Positions 23,803 to 33,572 of a stretch of 64,000 bases of DNA are shown piece after piece (the first letter of the stretch is position 1; every line of letters begins with the position of its first letter). The stretch spans positions 75,690 through 139,689 of the forward strand of contig CAJOFY010000020.1 of assembly GCA_905233945.1 (NCBI GenBank), given 5' to 3'. Source of the DNA: an uncultured bacterium. Its GTDB lineage: Bacteria; UBP6; UBA1177. The notes under the pieces were generated by a model. The model saw only the letters and a list, made by a program, of their open reading frames with translations. It was not told the DNA's origin and did no database searches. Position numbers and translations under genes: made by a program.

Positions 23803-23997
23803 TTAATCGTTGCCTTTAGCATTTGCTGTTAAATTCTTGAACGGCACGAACTTTCTGCCGCTGCCGTCAAAACACCATCTGTACCATTCGAGGAAATTGA
23901 GCCTGAGCCCGTGGATCACGCCGCCCATGAGGCAGAGCGCGATGTTGAGCAAACCTACAACACCGAGATCAAGGACCTGTCCTGCCAGATTGTTGAA
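23803..23997 (-). pseudogene. atpI 3'-end fragment with intact frame
   Basis: 195 nt matching 34025-34224 of the operon. It encodes the end of subunit I, including HGLRLNFLEWYRWCFDGSG and the natural stop at 23803-23805, and lacks the 5-bp insertion present in the operon gene. The homology stops at 23997; the rest of atpI is absent, so this is a duplication fragment and not a working gene. Confidence 0.85.
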
Positions 23998-24035
23998 GCG
24001 GCGACTGAGAAAACTGGTTTTCTGATGTTTATGGA

Positions 24036-24497
24036 TTAAGAGTTCATGCAGTTATACAAACAAGAAAGAAATTTGAGGATTCCGTTCCAATTTATAATGA
24101 TTGTAGCCACGAAAGCTGTTGCAAACATTGATCCGTAAAACCATTTTATTGTTGTAGACCAAAAGCAACTGCAGAAAGATAAGGTGTTGTTTTCTTTTGA
24201 TATTTCGTTTGTATCCATACTAAAATCGGTCTCATCTTCCCGTTTCCGGACTCTTTCATACAATTCTCTATATTTACGCTCTAATTGAAGGTAAAAAGCG
24301 TCTAAGCACCAGAATGCACCAATCGGAATCAACACTAAAAAGAAAAGATATTTATCCGAATCCCGAGCTATTATCGCGCTTATAACAGCTATCAAAGTCA
24401 CAGTCCACCCTTTAAGTTTGAAACTGTTACTTGCCATACGTTCAATGATTTTTTCAATCATTTCAAGATGTTTGATTTTCTTTTCGTCATTATCCAT
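24036..24497 (-). CDS. Small membrane protein coupled to the TIR gene
   Basis: 153 residues. Membrane helices are at about 30-43 (WTVTLIAVISAIIA), 50-68 (YLFFLVLIPIGAFWCLDAF) and 122-142 (YGSMFATAFVATIIINW); between them is a charged segment with LERKYRELYERVRKRED. No named family recognised. The site AGAGGTGA overlaps the stop codon of the TIR gene, so its translation is coupled. A membrane partner or effector for a TIR protein is typical of two-gene defence modules, but that role is inferred. Confidence 0.72.
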   Translation of the reverse strand: MDNDEKKIKHLEMIEKIIERMASNSFKLKGWTVTLIAVISAIIARDSDKYLFFLVLIPIGAFWCLDAFYLQLERKYRELYERVRKREDETDFSMDTNEISKENNTLSFCSCFWSTTIKWFYGSMFATAFVATIIINWNGILKFLSCLYNCMNS

Positions 24498-24500
24498 ATA

Positions 24501-25292
24501 TCACCTCTTAATTAGTCCTTTGTTTATATAAAGTTGATCCAGTATTTTCCCTGCATCCTCGCTATTTGTTGCATCTGTTGTTCCGGTTGCTTTTTTTGCT
24601 AAGTCAATATCGCCAAGTGTAAGAGGTTGTAATGATTTATGATATGCTGGATATGCAATTTTTAATTCTGCAAGTTTAGTGCTTTCTTCAAGTAACTTTT
24701 CATGACGCTCTGGCAATCTTCGCCGCAGTATATTTGCCATCAGTAATTCGCTGTAAATCCAAGGAGATAAGGTTCTGTCTGATGAAATTGTTGAATTGGC
24801 AGTGTTAATAAAAATAAAACTCTCGCATTTGTCTATCATTTTCGCAAGGGCACATTGTAACAACATGTGAACATGAGCGGTACTTCGATTTCGTTTGATG
24901 TAGTCGTACTCAAGATTGCCGTTAGGTGTCATTTGTATGCAATATGCCTCATCTATTTCTCTCAGTAAATCATCTGCATAGTGCCAGACAGTTGAATCGA
25001 TAAAACTCACTATCCCATGTTTCTCGTATAACCAGAGAGCTAATTGATTCGCCAAATTCTCGTCTTGATGCGAGTGAGAAATAAACACTTGAGCATTTAT
25101 TTCGGGAAACCAGTCTTTTTCCATCGCAGCTGCATCCAAACTTCCATCAAGAGACAAGTACTTTTTAAGACCTGCTGTTATCGCTGTTTTGTTTACATTG
25201 TAGTGACAAGGCATAAGTTTTGTATATACTTCGAATGGATTAAGTTTCTCTAGATCTTCTCTGTTCGGCTTAAAATTAAATCCCGCGAACAT
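24501..25292 (-). CDS. TIR-like domain protein
   Basis: 263 residues. After an N-terminal segment of about 60 residues comes AQVFISHSHQDENLANQL, then GIVSFIDSTVWHYADDLL and LREIDEAY, the start of a TIR fold (box 1 FISHSHQDE). TIR domains of bacterial defence systems often cleave NAD or make NAD-derived signals. I cannot identify the catalytic Glu with certainty. The ATG at 25292 is used because AAGGAGG stands 6 nt upstream; the open frame extends further into the end of the neighbouring gene but that part has no start signal. It is followed by a coupled membrane protein. Confidence 0.75.
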   Translation of the reverse strand: MFAGFNFKPNREDLEKLNPFEVYTKLMPCHYNVNKTAITAGLKKYLSLDGSLDAAAMEKDWFPEINAQVFISHSHQDENLANQLALWLYEKHGIVSFIDSTVWHYADDLLREIDEAYCIQMTPNGNLEYDYIKRNRSTAHVHMLLQCALAKMIDKCESFIFINTANSTISSDRTLSPWIYSELLMANILRRRLPERHEKLLEESTKLAELKIAYPAYHKSLQPLTLGDIDLAKKATGTTDATNSEDAGKILDQLYINKGLIKR

Positions 25293-25320
25293 TCTTAACC
25301 TCCTTTCAAAAAATTTTGTT

Positions 25321-27981
25321 TTATTCCGATCTCGCACAACGGACAGAGTATTTGAAGTAACACTCGTCGAGGCTGTTGTAGTAACCGAATTTGTACACAT
25401 ACCCTCTACTGAAATTTACTCCCCAAATATCGGAAGAATTGGATAGAACAGAGGAAGACCAAAACGTTCCTGTATCGCCGAATTTGCTGTATCTACCGTC
25501 GCTATAGATTGATCCCAAATCCTCACAATCTGTTCCGTTGGATGACTGAGTGCCTGTCTGTGTGCAGGTTGAACACCTCCAACAGCTGGAAAATGACAAG
25601 CAGTTTTCCGATACCCGACAGTTGTTTTGGACTCTGTCTGCTATCAGAAGTGTCTTGAGTTCATCAATTGTCGGCAAGTGCCAGCCGCTTAATCCGCCCT
25701 CCGTTAAATTGGCGCAGTAGGATTTTGCGTCGTCCCAGCTTATCGCGTTTATTTTTCTTTCCGACCATATTAAGCCGCTTGACGAATCCTTGCACGGTGC
25801 TACTGACGATGCGCTACATTCCGGAAAGGTTGTTGTGCAGGAAGTACCGTTCCAATGTCCACCATCTGCGATGCATTCTTCTACACTGGTATCCCAGCCA
25901 CCCCTCACACAAATGGCAAATTGGCCGGAATAGTCTTTAGCGACCTTGGAAAACGTACCGCCGAATGAGTACCAATACCAAGCGGAGGAGGTATAGGAAG
26001 AGATGTAGGTGGAGGAAGAGAGAAAAGCGTCGTAGCTCCGCATACTCGGGAAATATGTTTTATGATAATCTGACTTTTCATAGTTTACCAAAGATGCCAA
26101 TTCATTCTTATTTGGCAGATGCCAGTCGGTATATCCTGCATAACTCGAATCCTCGCAATATTTAAGTGCCCTCTGCCATGTTTTTACATCCTCTCTCAGA
26201 AACTCTTTCTGCCACATGAGACCTGTTCTATTGTCAGTGACTGTTTTGCCGTCTGACGATGTCGTAAAATCAGCAGGTACCGCGGGCTTCATCTCTTCTC
26301 CGCTTACGCATAGAATTTTGAGTTGACCGGTTTTTGGACCATTATCCAACAATCCGTAAGACGGACTGAAATAGTAGGCATTATTATTATTTGTTGGACT
26401 ATCGTTGTTTGTCCACAAAGCATCCGTGCCTGTCGGCATTCCGGTGAAATTTGAGTTCGTTGCTGGATTATATTTGCTGTTGTCAACAATCGTGAGAAAT
26501 TCAAGCGGATTCGGAACTCGCCAGTTGCTTTTGCCTCCGTAATTGGAAGTGTTGAGCTCGTTGCAGTGCATGTTTCTGCTTGCCCAGATGTATTTGGTTG
26601 ACGAAGGCGATTTCTCCCAAGTTAAGCCTGTGTTGTTATCCACAACCACATTTGATAAAGAGGTGAAACTCTGCGGAATGCAGATGTCAAAAGTTGCATG
26701 CTGTGCATCTTGACCAAAATAGTTTTCGCCTTCTGCCGGGCAAGCTATTGTTTCTGAGTAGTTGTAGCAGTTAACCAATCCTGTGCAGATGTTGCCGATA
26801 GTTAAAGGTTTATTGGAGCAGCCTTTTCTTGTGCCCCACCAGTAATATTCATTTTCGCATTCACATCGGTATTTATCTTGGTTCATTGCTATACAGTGAC
26901 CTGTCGAGTTTTCAACACTTACGCAGGGTTCAGAATCGCACGGGCTGATGCATTTTGAGTTTTTCCACCTGCTGTATTCGTCACATTGGTATCGGCAGAA
27001 ATCTGTACTTGCTGTTGTGTTGTAGACACCTGTGCTTGACGGAGACCAGTCATAACCTGTCCATTGCTGTGTAATGCTTGATGCTGTATTCCAAACAGCA
27101 TTTTTTGGCAAGCCGTCGCAGTTTTTGATTCTTGTTGCACCGACGCATTCCAAGTCGTTCCAAGTGTAATTTTCAGCGCATTTGAAATGGCATTCATTTG
27201 TGGTTGCGTCTTCGCTGAAAGTGGTATTGTTTGACGGCTCCCAGGTTGAGCCGTTCCAGGTCTGAGAGATCGTTGAAACGGTGTTCCATTCTGCATTTGC
27301 AGGCGGTTCAGTACAGTTGACGACTTTTGAATCAGCTTTGCAGATTGAATTTGTCCAAGTGTAGTGTTCTTTGCATCTGTATCTGCACTCTTGGGTGCTT
27401 GCTTCATCGTTGTGAGTAGCGATATTGCTAGGTTCCCATGCCGATCCGTTCCAACTCTGCGTAATGCTTGACACGGTGTTCCAAACTGCGCCTGTTGCCG
27501 GCAATCCCGTGCAGTCGGCTTCTCTTGTATCACCGATTTCAGGCTCATTTCCATGTGATGAATCAGCATCATCGTCTGACTGTGAATCAGCATCATCTGG
27601 TTGAAAATCGTCTCCGTCCGGTGTTGTGTCAGTGTCATCAGACTGTTCCGATGCGGAATCGCTGTTGTCGGGCTGTTCAGGAGCTGTATTAGAATTGTCA
27701 GAATCGGTTTTGTCTTCATCTGGTTTTGAGTCGCCGGAATCACCGTTGTTTGTCGATGCGGTATCGGTTTTATCGTCGTCGTATTCTGACACACTGTCAG
27801 TTTTATCTTTATCTTCCTGTTCTGCTGATGTGTCGGTTTTGTTACCGTCACCCTCATGTGTTTCAGCTTCTATACTGTCTGAATCGTTCTTTTCAAGCGG
27901 ATTCTCGAATTTAAGACCTGAATCGCATGAAAGAAGGAAAAATGAGAAAATTGCGATTAAAATCAATGGATTAAATTTCAT
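25321..27981 (-). CDS. Large DUF1566 lipoprotein, tandem copy 1
   Basis: 886 residues. Signal peptide with lipobox LLSCDSG, then a linker of about 115 residues rich in Asp/Ser/Glu/Thr with repeats such as PDEDKTDSD. Then three Cys-containing modules of about 55-60 residues (each with WNTxSxITQxWNGxxWxPS), an EGF-like segment, and three DUF1566 domains with GLTW/GLMW starts, GWHLPTIDEL or DWHLPNKNEL, and WSSS, ending in YSVRCARSE. It should be anchored in the outer membrane and exposed; the DUF1566 fold is related to C-type-lectin-like domains, so binding of a surface ligand is plausible. It is a tandem duplicate of the next gene upstream. Confidence 0.85.
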   Translation of the reverse strand: MKFNPLILIAIFSFFLLSCDSGLKFENPLEKNDSDSIEAETHEGDGNKTDTSAEQEDKDKTDSVSEYDDDKTDTASTNNGDSGDSKPDEDKTDSDNSNTAPEQPDNSDSASEQSDDTDTTPDGDDFQPDDADSQSDDDADSSHGNEPEIGDTREADCTGLPATGAVWNTVSSITQSWNGSAWEPSNIATHNDEASTQECRYRCKEHYTWTNSICKADSKVVNCTEPPANAEWNTVSTISQTWNGSTWEPSNNTTFSEDATTNECHFKCAENYTWNDLECVGATRIKNCDGLPKNAVWNTASSITQQWTGYDWSPSSTGVYNTTASTDFCRYQCDEYSRWKNSKCISPCDSEPCVSVENSTGHCIAMNQDKYRCECENEYYWWGTRKGCSNKPLTIGNICTGLVNCYNYSETIACPAEGENYFGQDAQHATFDICIPQSFTSLSNVVVDNNTGLTWEKSPSSTKYIWASRNMHCNELNTSNYGGKSNWRVPNPLEFLTIVDNSKYNPATNSNFTGMPTGTDALWTNNDSPTNNNNAYYFSPSYGLLDNGPKTGQLKILCVSGEEMKPAVPADFTTSSDGKTVTDNRTGLMWQKEFLREDVKTWQRALKYCEDSSYAGYTDWHLPNKNELASLVNYEKSDYHKTYFPSMRSYDAFLSSSTYISSYTSSAWYWYSFGGTFSKVAKDYSGQFAICVRGGWDTSVEECIADGGHWNGTSCTTTFPECSASSVAPCKDSSSGLIWSERKINAISWDDAKSYCANLTEGGLSGWHLPTIDELKTLLIADRVQNNCRVSENCLSFSSCWRCSTCTQTGTQSSNGTDCEDLGSIYSDGRYSKFGDTGTFWSSSVLSNSSDIWGVNFSRGYVYKFGYYNSLDECYFKYSVRCARSE

Positions 27982-28008
27982 TTAAAACCTCCGTCATGAA
28001 TTTTTGTT

Positions 28009-31000
28009 TTATTCCGATCTCGCACAACGGACATAGAATCCATTTGTCTTAAAGTCGTCGAGTACGAAGCCAAATTCGAAATCCACATCCCATGCGCGAG
28101 CTGTATTATCAGATAGAGCAGATGAAGACCAAAATGTGTAAGCTTCAGTTAATTTAGAGTGACTGCCAGTTGAAGTACATACATAACAAACATCTGTCCA
28201 ACAATGTGAATAAGATAAACAACGGTCTACGATACCACAGGTAGAGAGGCTTCCAGTTAGCGGTGGCATCTGTGTATAAGGACAATTTTGTATCAGTGTG
28301 CGAAGTTCGCTTATTGTAGGTAAATGCCAGCCGCTGTTGAAGCCTAAATAATTTGACGCATTTAAGCTGTTGCAATAGTCAACTGCACTTTGCCAATCCA
28401 TATAATTTGAAGCCATCTCAGACCATGTGAGACGGTTTGTCTGATCATAGCATGGTGTTCCTCCACTTCCATGAAGAAAGCATTCAAAGTTTTTTTTGCA
28501 GTATCCGTCCCATATGTAACCTGATTGACATTCGCAGATATAGCTTGTTCCGGTTTCAATGCAGTTGCCGGTCGAATTTGCGATGCTTGTACATGGATTC
28601 GGATTACATGTTCTCTGTGTGCATGCATAGCCATTCCAATCGTAGCCTGTTGCACATTTATAGCGGCATTCATTTTCACTCGGTTCAAGATTGTAGTGCG
28701 GTTTTGTCGATGGTTCCCAGTCTGTTCCGTTGTAGGTTTGCGTGATTGTGTCAACGGTATTCCAGACTGTGTTTGTAGGTTTTGACGAACAGTTTACGGT
28801 TCTTGTGAATTCTTCTTCAGGGTTATACCTCACACAATGTACATAATAATAGCTACTGGTCGTCTTAGCCTCGTGGCCCACGTTGCCAACGTAGAAACCC
28901 ACGTTCCACGCGAGGCCATTGCAAGCGTTGGTCGAAGAAGACCAGAAATGTTTTGAAGGCATATCTGGAAAGTCTGATGCAGGATTGTTTTTCTCGTAAT
29001 TTATAAGTGAAGATAATTCGTTTTTGTTGGGAAGCCGCCAGTCTGAATATCCGGCGTAGGTCAGGCTTTCGCAGTAGGAAAGAGCCTGTTGCCAAGTTTG
29101 ATTAGTGGTGTATGTTTTCTGCCAGACAAGTCCGCTTTCAGTGTCAGTCACGATCACATCGCCGTTTACGGTTGAGGAATTGAATGAATTGGTAGGTAAA
29201 GTTAAACCCCTCACACAACGAACATATTTATCGTTTGCCTTATTGTTGCCACTCACAGAACCAAAGAAGAAATCCACGCCCCACGCGTAATTTGTACTAT
29301 CTGACTGAGAGGAAGAAGACCAGAAATAACCTCTTGGAGTAGTGTCAGGAAAATATGTTGTGTCAATCGCAGGTTCATATTTGCTGTTGTCAACAATCGT
29401 CAGAAGTTCCTGCGGTGTCGGCATACGCCAGTCGCTGTATCCAGCATAAGTAAGGCTGCCACAGTATGAGTCGGCATTGTCCCAAGTGTATTGTTCTGTC
29501 GGGATTGTCTGCTGCCACATAAGACCGGTGTTGTTGTCAACGACAACTTTCTGGTTTGAAAGTGTCTGAACAGTGAAACTCTGCGGTGTGCATTTACCGA
29601 GGCTCGCATAATATGCGTCCTGACCGAAGAAATCAGCACTTGACGAACTCGGACAGGTCATTGAGAATGATGCGTTGTAACACTTTGTCTGGCCTGTGCA
29701 GATGTCGCCGATAGTTAAAGGTTTGTTTATGCAGCCTTTGCTTGTGCCCCACCAGTAATATCCATTTTCGCATTCGCATCGATATTTATCTAGATCCATT
29801 GCTATGCAGTGACCTGTTGAGTTTTTAACACTTACGCAGGGTTCTGAATCACACGGGCTGACACATTTCGAGTTTTCCCACCTGCTGTATTCGTCACATT
29901 GATAACGGCAGAAATCTGTGCTTGCTGTTGTGTTGTAGACACCTGTGCTTGAAGGACTCCAGTCATAACCGTCCCAGGTCTGTTGAATGCTTTCAGCTGT
30001 GTTCCAGACTGCGTTTTTAGGTAAACCGGTGCATGGTTGTGTCCTTGTTGCACCGACGCATTCCAAGTCGTTCCAAGTGTAATTTTCAGCACATTTGAAA
30101 TGGCATTCATTTGTGGTTGCGTCTTCGCTGAAAGTGGTATTGTTTGACGGCTCCCAGGTTGAGCCGTTCCAGGTCTGCGAGATCGTTGAAACGGTGTTCC
30201 ATTCTGCATTTGCAGGTGGTTCAGTGCAGTTGACGACTTTTGAATCAGCTTTGCAGATTGAATTTTTCCAAGTGTAGTGTTCTTTGCAGTTGAAATAGCA
30301 GTCTGAAGTGCTGCCAGCCTCGTCAAATGATCCGATATTTGTCGGTTCCCATTCATACCCGTTCCAAGTCTGTATAATTGTTGAAGCCGTGTTCCACTCA
30401 GCATTTTCTGGAAGATCGGTGCAGTTTGCGGATCTTGTGTTCGAGATACATGCCGAATTTTCCCAGTGATAGCCAGTGTTGCATTTATAGTGGCATTCCG
30501 TTGAACTCGGAGTTTCGTTGTAGGTTCCGGCATTTGATGGAGTCCAAGCATTTCCGCTCCAAGTCTGACTGATACTTGAAACGGTGTTCCAGCTTGCGTG
30601 CGCAGGAAGTCCCGTGCAGTCGGCTTCTCTTATGTCGCCGGTTTCATGCTCATTTCCATGTGATGTATCTGCATCATCGTCTGACTGTGAATCAGCATCA
30701 TCCGGCTGGAAATCGTCTTCGTCCGGCGCTGTGTCAGTGTCATCAGGCTGTTCTGGCGCGGAATCGTCGTTGTCGGGCTGTTCAGGAGCTGTATCAGAAT
30801 TGTCAGAATCGGTTTTGTCTTCATCTGGTTTTGAATCACCGGAATCACCGTTGTTTGTCGATGCGGTATCGGTTTTGTCATCGTCGTATTCTGACACAGT
30901 GTCGGTTTTATCTTTGTCTTCCTGTTCTGCTGATGTGTCGGTTTTGTCCCTGTCACCGTCATGTGTTTCAGCTTCTATACTGTCTGAATCGTTCTTTTCA

Positions 31001-31086
31001 AGCGGATTCTCGAATTTAAGACCTGAATCGCAGGAAAGAAGGAAAAATGATAAAATTGATAATAAAATCAGTTGATTGAATTTCAT
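28009..31086 (-). CDS. Large DUF1566 lipoprotein, tandem copy 2
   Basis: 1025 residues. Signal peptide, lipobox and Asp-rich linker are almost identical to copy 1 (including the DNA), but there are four WNT/WNGxxWxPS modules and the three DUF1566 domains differ strongly from those of copy 1: GLMWQQTIPTEQYTWD, GLVWQKTYTTNQTWQQ and RLTWSEMASNYMDW. Each ends in a WSSS and YVRCVR-type block. The last domain has a Cys-rich loop. So the anchor is conserved and the tip diverges, as in variable surface proteins. 27 nt separate it from copy 1; the pair is probably one operon. Confidence 0.85.
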   Translation of the reverse strand: MKFNQLILLSILSFFLLSCDSGLKFENPLEKNDSDSIEAETHDGDRDKTDTSAEQEDKDKTDTVSEYDDDKTDTASTNNGDSGDSKPDEDKTDSDNSDTAPEQPDNDDSAPEQPDDTDTAPDEDDFQPDDADSQSDDDADTSHGNEHETGDIREADCTGLPAHASWNTVSSISQTWSGNAWTPSNAGTYNETPSSTECHYKCNTGYHWENSACISNTRSANCTDLPENAEWNTASTIIQTWNGYEWEPTNIGSFDEAGSTSDCYFNCKEHYTWKNSICKADSKVVNCTEPPANAEWNTVSTISQTWNGSTWEPSNNTTFSEDATTNECHFKCAENYTWNDLECVGATRTQPCTGLPKNAVWNTAESIQQTWDGYDWSPSSTGVYNTTASTDFCRYQCDEYSRWENSKCVSPCDSEPCVSVKNSTGHCIAMDLDKYRCECENGYYWWGTSKGCINKPLTIGDICTGQTKCYNASFSMTCPSSSSADFFGQDAYYASLGKCTPQSFTVQTLSNQKVVVDNNTGLMWQQTIPTEQYTWDNADSYCGSLTYAGYSDWRMPTPQELLTIVDNSKYEPAIDTTYFPDTTPRGYFWSSSSQSDSTNYAWGVDFFFGSVSGNNKANDKYVRCVRGLTLPTNSFNSSTVNGDVIVTDTESGLVWQKTYTTNQTWQQALSYCESLTYAGYSDWRLPNKNELSSLINYEKNNPASDFPDMPSKHFWSSSTNACNGLAWNVGFYVGNVGHEAKTTSSYYYVHCVRYNPEEEFTRTVNCSSKPTNTVWNTVDTITQTYNGTDWEPSTKPHYNLEPSENECRYKCATGYDWNGYACTQRTCNPNPCTSIANSTGNCIETGTSYICECQSGYIWDGYCKKNFECFLHGSGGTPCYDQTNRLTWSEMASNYMDWQSAVDYCNSLNASNYLGFNSGWHLPTISELRTLIQNCPYTQMPPLTGSLSTCGIVDRCLSYSHCWTDVCYVCTSTGSHSKLTEAYTFWSSSALSDNTARAWDVDFEFGFVLDDFKTNGFYVRCARSE

Positions 31087-31098
31087 AATATTTGCCTC

Positions 31099-32490
31099 CT
31101 ACCAGTTAATTGCGAATTGCAGGGTTCCGTCAATCGGGCTTGCGCCGAAGGAAAGATTGTATTTTTTCTTAACTTCTTTTTCTTCTTCGAATTCGATGCA
31201 GTAAAAAGTGATTCCGGTCGCAATCAGGGCGACTCCGGCACCGATTCCGGCAAAACCCAAGCCCATGTATGTTTTCCGCTTTTTATCGGCGTCCTGTGTC
31301 TTTTTACGGAAATAGTTCATTTCGTCATAGTCTGAGCTTTGATTATAAGAATCAAAATAACGGTCACGATCTTTTTTCGCTTTTTTCATCCCTGCCAAGG
31401 AAACTCCGCCAAGAATAGTGAGAACAACGCCTGGAACAAAAGTTGATGTGGCGATTATCAGCCTTTTCTTTCTTCCGGCCTGATTAAGTTCATTTTTTAA
31501 TTCCTGTTCTTTTTTTGCTTTTTCCTCTGCAGCGATACGCGCTTTTTCGGCTTCGGCATCAGCTTCTATTTTCTTCACTTCGTTGCATCCAGCCTGATAT
31601 TTCAGCTCGCATGCCTTAGTAAAATAAGTGATTTTCTCTTCCTCGTTTGCGGCAAAAAATTTTGCGCTCATGAAGCAGTCTTTTCCGGAATTTTGGTTGC
31701 AACGGGCAATTTGAATCTCTTTTATTTTTGCTCTGAAAGCCTCGTTTTTTACGATTTTAGCTGCCACATCGCTTTTTTTTGTTATGTTTAGGATCTCGTC
31801 CGTACCGAACATCACGCCGAATTCATCAAGATGCTGCGAAACAAGGCTCACTTTCTGCTCGGCAGGAATTGCGTTGGTAGGGATAAGTTTCGATATTTTA
31901 TCAATATTTTCCTGATGTTTGTTCAAAAGTGCAACGACCGAATGCCATTCATAAAAACGCGCTTTTGCAATTTCAACAAACGGATTGTTTGTAGTGATTT
32001 CAGCAAGTTGACTCCAAAGCTTTATAACTTCCGAAGGATTTTTCATAACATTTTTTGCACTTTCTTTTTTTGTCGTCGCTTCAAAAAGTTCAACAGCCTT
32101 CTGATCCGCGTTCATCAGTGCTGCGTTGTCTATCTGTGTCATTACAAACGGCTTCGGAATGCCGATGACATCCTCTACGAGAGAGTAGGTTTTCGCAGTT
32201 TCCTGCGCCGGAGTTTGTTGATAAACAGCCGGATTCGGAGTTCCAGCCGCTTTTTTCTTGGCAGCTTCTTCCTTTGCTTTTTGTTTTTCCTCGGCGGCTT
32301 TCTTTGCCGCCTCCTCTTTTTTCTTTACTTCTTCTGCTTTTTTAGCCTCTTCAGCCGCTTTTTTCTCTTCTTCCTTCTTTTTCTGCTCTGCGTTGATTTC
32401 GTCAAGTGTCTTTGGAGCGGCACTTAGCTGAAAACTGCCGAAAGAAAAGGCAATCAAAATCAAAAATGCAAAAACTCTCAATGATTTCAT
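31099..32490 (-). CDS. Exported protein with coiled coil, two membrane helices and beta end
   Basis: 463 residues. Signal peptide ending near LSAAP, then a long Lys/Glu/Ala coiled coil (about 28-80), a polar middle, a second Glu/Ala-rich helix, and two hydrophobic segments (LIIATSTFVPGVVLTILGG and YMGLGFAGIGAGVALIATG). The last residues LSFGASPIDGTLQFAINW look like a final outer-membrane beta strand ending in an aromatic residue. No family recognised. It lies between the lipoprotein genes on the minus strand with 12 nt to the gene downstream and 19 nt to the one upstream, so it is likely cotranscribed. Confidence 0.65.
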   Translation of the reverse strand: MKSLRVFAFLILIAFSFGSFQLSAAPKTLDEINAEQKKKEEEKKAAEEAKKAEEVKKKEEAAKKAAEEKQKAKEEAAKKKAAGTPNPAVYQQTPAQETAKTYSLVEDVIGIPKPFVMTQIDNAALMNADQKAVELFEATTKKESAKNVMKNPSEVIKLWSQLAEITTNNPFVEIAKARFYEWHSVVALLNKHQENIDKISKLIPTNAIPAEQKVSLVSQHLDEFGVMFGTDEILNITKKSDVAAKIVKNEAFRAKIKEIQIARCNQNSGKDCFMSAKFFAANEEEKITYFTKACELKYQAGCNEVKKIEADAEAEKARIAAEEKAKKEQELKNELNQAGRKKRLIIATSTFVPGVVLTILGGVSLAGMKKAKKDRDRYFDSYNQSSDYDEMNYFRKKTQDADKKRKTYMGLGFAGIGAGVALIATGITFYCIEFEEEKEVKKKYNLSFGASPIDGTLQFAINW

Positions 32491-32509
32491 CTTTTTTACC
32501 TAAAAAATT

Positions 32510-33034
32510 TTATTTTTTATCTTCTATTCTGATGCAACCCTGACAGTTGCCTTTTTCACAGGAAATCTCGCAGTATCTGAAAGCATCGCTTCTTTCAGGC
32601 GAAACTTCGTCATAAATGACAAGTTTAAGTGCTATGCCCTTTACCCATGCTGTTTTATTGCCGTCGTTGTCTGTTTCTTTGACCATCGTGATAACCATTC
32701 CATCGGCTTTTGCTGCCTGAATCGCGTTGAAAGCTGCAAGTTTTGCAAGAGGGGAGAGCTTTTCAATATCAACAGCCTCGTTTTTGGAAAAAAGGTTGAG
32801 TTTCATCCCTTTCGCTTCTTCTAGAGAAATCGGATTGCTACTTTTATTGTCGGCATTACCTTCGATTGAGCCTGAAACCTGAAAACCGATTTCAATCGGT
32901 CTCGACCAGACACGCATTCCCTCAGTTTTAAGTTTTTCTTCCTTTGAAACACTAATCGTTGAAACAGTGTGTGTCGAACACGAGACTAAAAACATCATGC
33001 AAAAAAGCGCAAAAATAGCCAAAATTTTTTTCAT
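32510..33034 (-). CDS. Lipoprotein, 174 residues
   Basis: Signal peptide with lipobox LVSCSTH. The mature part has VWSRPIEIGFQVSGSIEG, an Asn-rich turn and a Cys-rich end (CEISCEKGNCQGCIRI) with four cysteines that may pair. No family recognised. First gene of the minus-strand lipoprotein group; a long tetranucleotide repeat lies 117-183 bp upstream of its start. Confidence 0.7.
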   Translation of the reverse strand: MKKILAIFALFCMMFLVSCSTHTVSTISVSKEEKLKTEGMRVWSRPIEIGFQVSGSIEGNADNKSSNPISLEEAKGMKLNLFSKNEAVDIEKLSPLAKLAAFNAIQAAKADGMVITMVKETDNDGNKTAWVKGIALKLVIYDEVSPERSDAFRYCEISCEKGNCQGCIRIEDKK

Positions 33035-33149
33035 TTTTTACTCCTTAAAACTTGACAGAATATTTTTGTGAAAATTTAGATAATTATTGAAAATTATTGA
33101 TAATTTTCTTGAAAAGTAAGCTCTTTTAGATAGTATTAAATTAGAAGAG

Positions 33150-33218
<69 letters not shown>

Positions 33219-33329
33219 CCGACCATTGTTTTCACCGAAACAAACCCCGAAAAAATCGCAACATTTTAGGTCTTTTTGTAACAATGACAAGTTTTTGCTT
33301 CAACCGCTCAGCAACCGAAGCCCTCTCAG

Positions 33330-33566
33330 ACTCTACGAGCCAGCAGCCCTCTCCGGCACTTTGTGCCACCTCTCCCAGAGTGAGAGGCAAGAAAAGCAAC
33401 CGGGCCGCCAGCGTTCCGACAGAAAAGTCCCTAGCCTGAATTTTCTCCCTTCGCCACACTGGAGAAGGGTTGGGGATGAGGTCAAAAAAAAGAGGGCCTT
33501 TCGGTCCCCTTTTCAAAAGAAATTTCTAAGTCCCTCGCCACTCTGGAGAGGGATTTAGGGTGAGGT
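33330..33566. repeat. Cluster of CCCTCNCC-type repeat modules
   Basis: Three modules: CCCTCTCCGGCACTTTGTG with CACCTCTCCCAGAGTGAGAG (33340-33391), CCCTTCGCCACACTGGAGAA (33448-33480) and CCCTCGCCACTCTGGAGAGG with GGGTGAGG (33531-33564). The last two surround the atpK terminator. Together with the tetranucleotide tract they fill the gap 33035-33572; no gene is seen. Confidence 0.6.
33491..33510 (-). terminator. Terminator of the V-ATPase operon
   Basis: Minus strand GGGGACCGAAAGGCCCTC (one mismatch, GAAA loop) followed by eight T, 63 nt after the atpK stop codon. Confidence 0.75.
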
Positions 33567-33572
33567 TCCCGG

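Noticed and set aside
25293-25400. N-terminal extension of the TIR protein into the lipoprotein gene
   Set aside because: The overlap is with the conserved DUF1566 end on the same strand in another frame, and AAGGAGG marks the start at 25292.
25321-31086. DUF1566 lipoproteins as targets of a diversity-generating retroelement
   Set aside because: The fold would fit, but no reverse transcriptase, template repeat or adenine-biased variable region is seen in the window.
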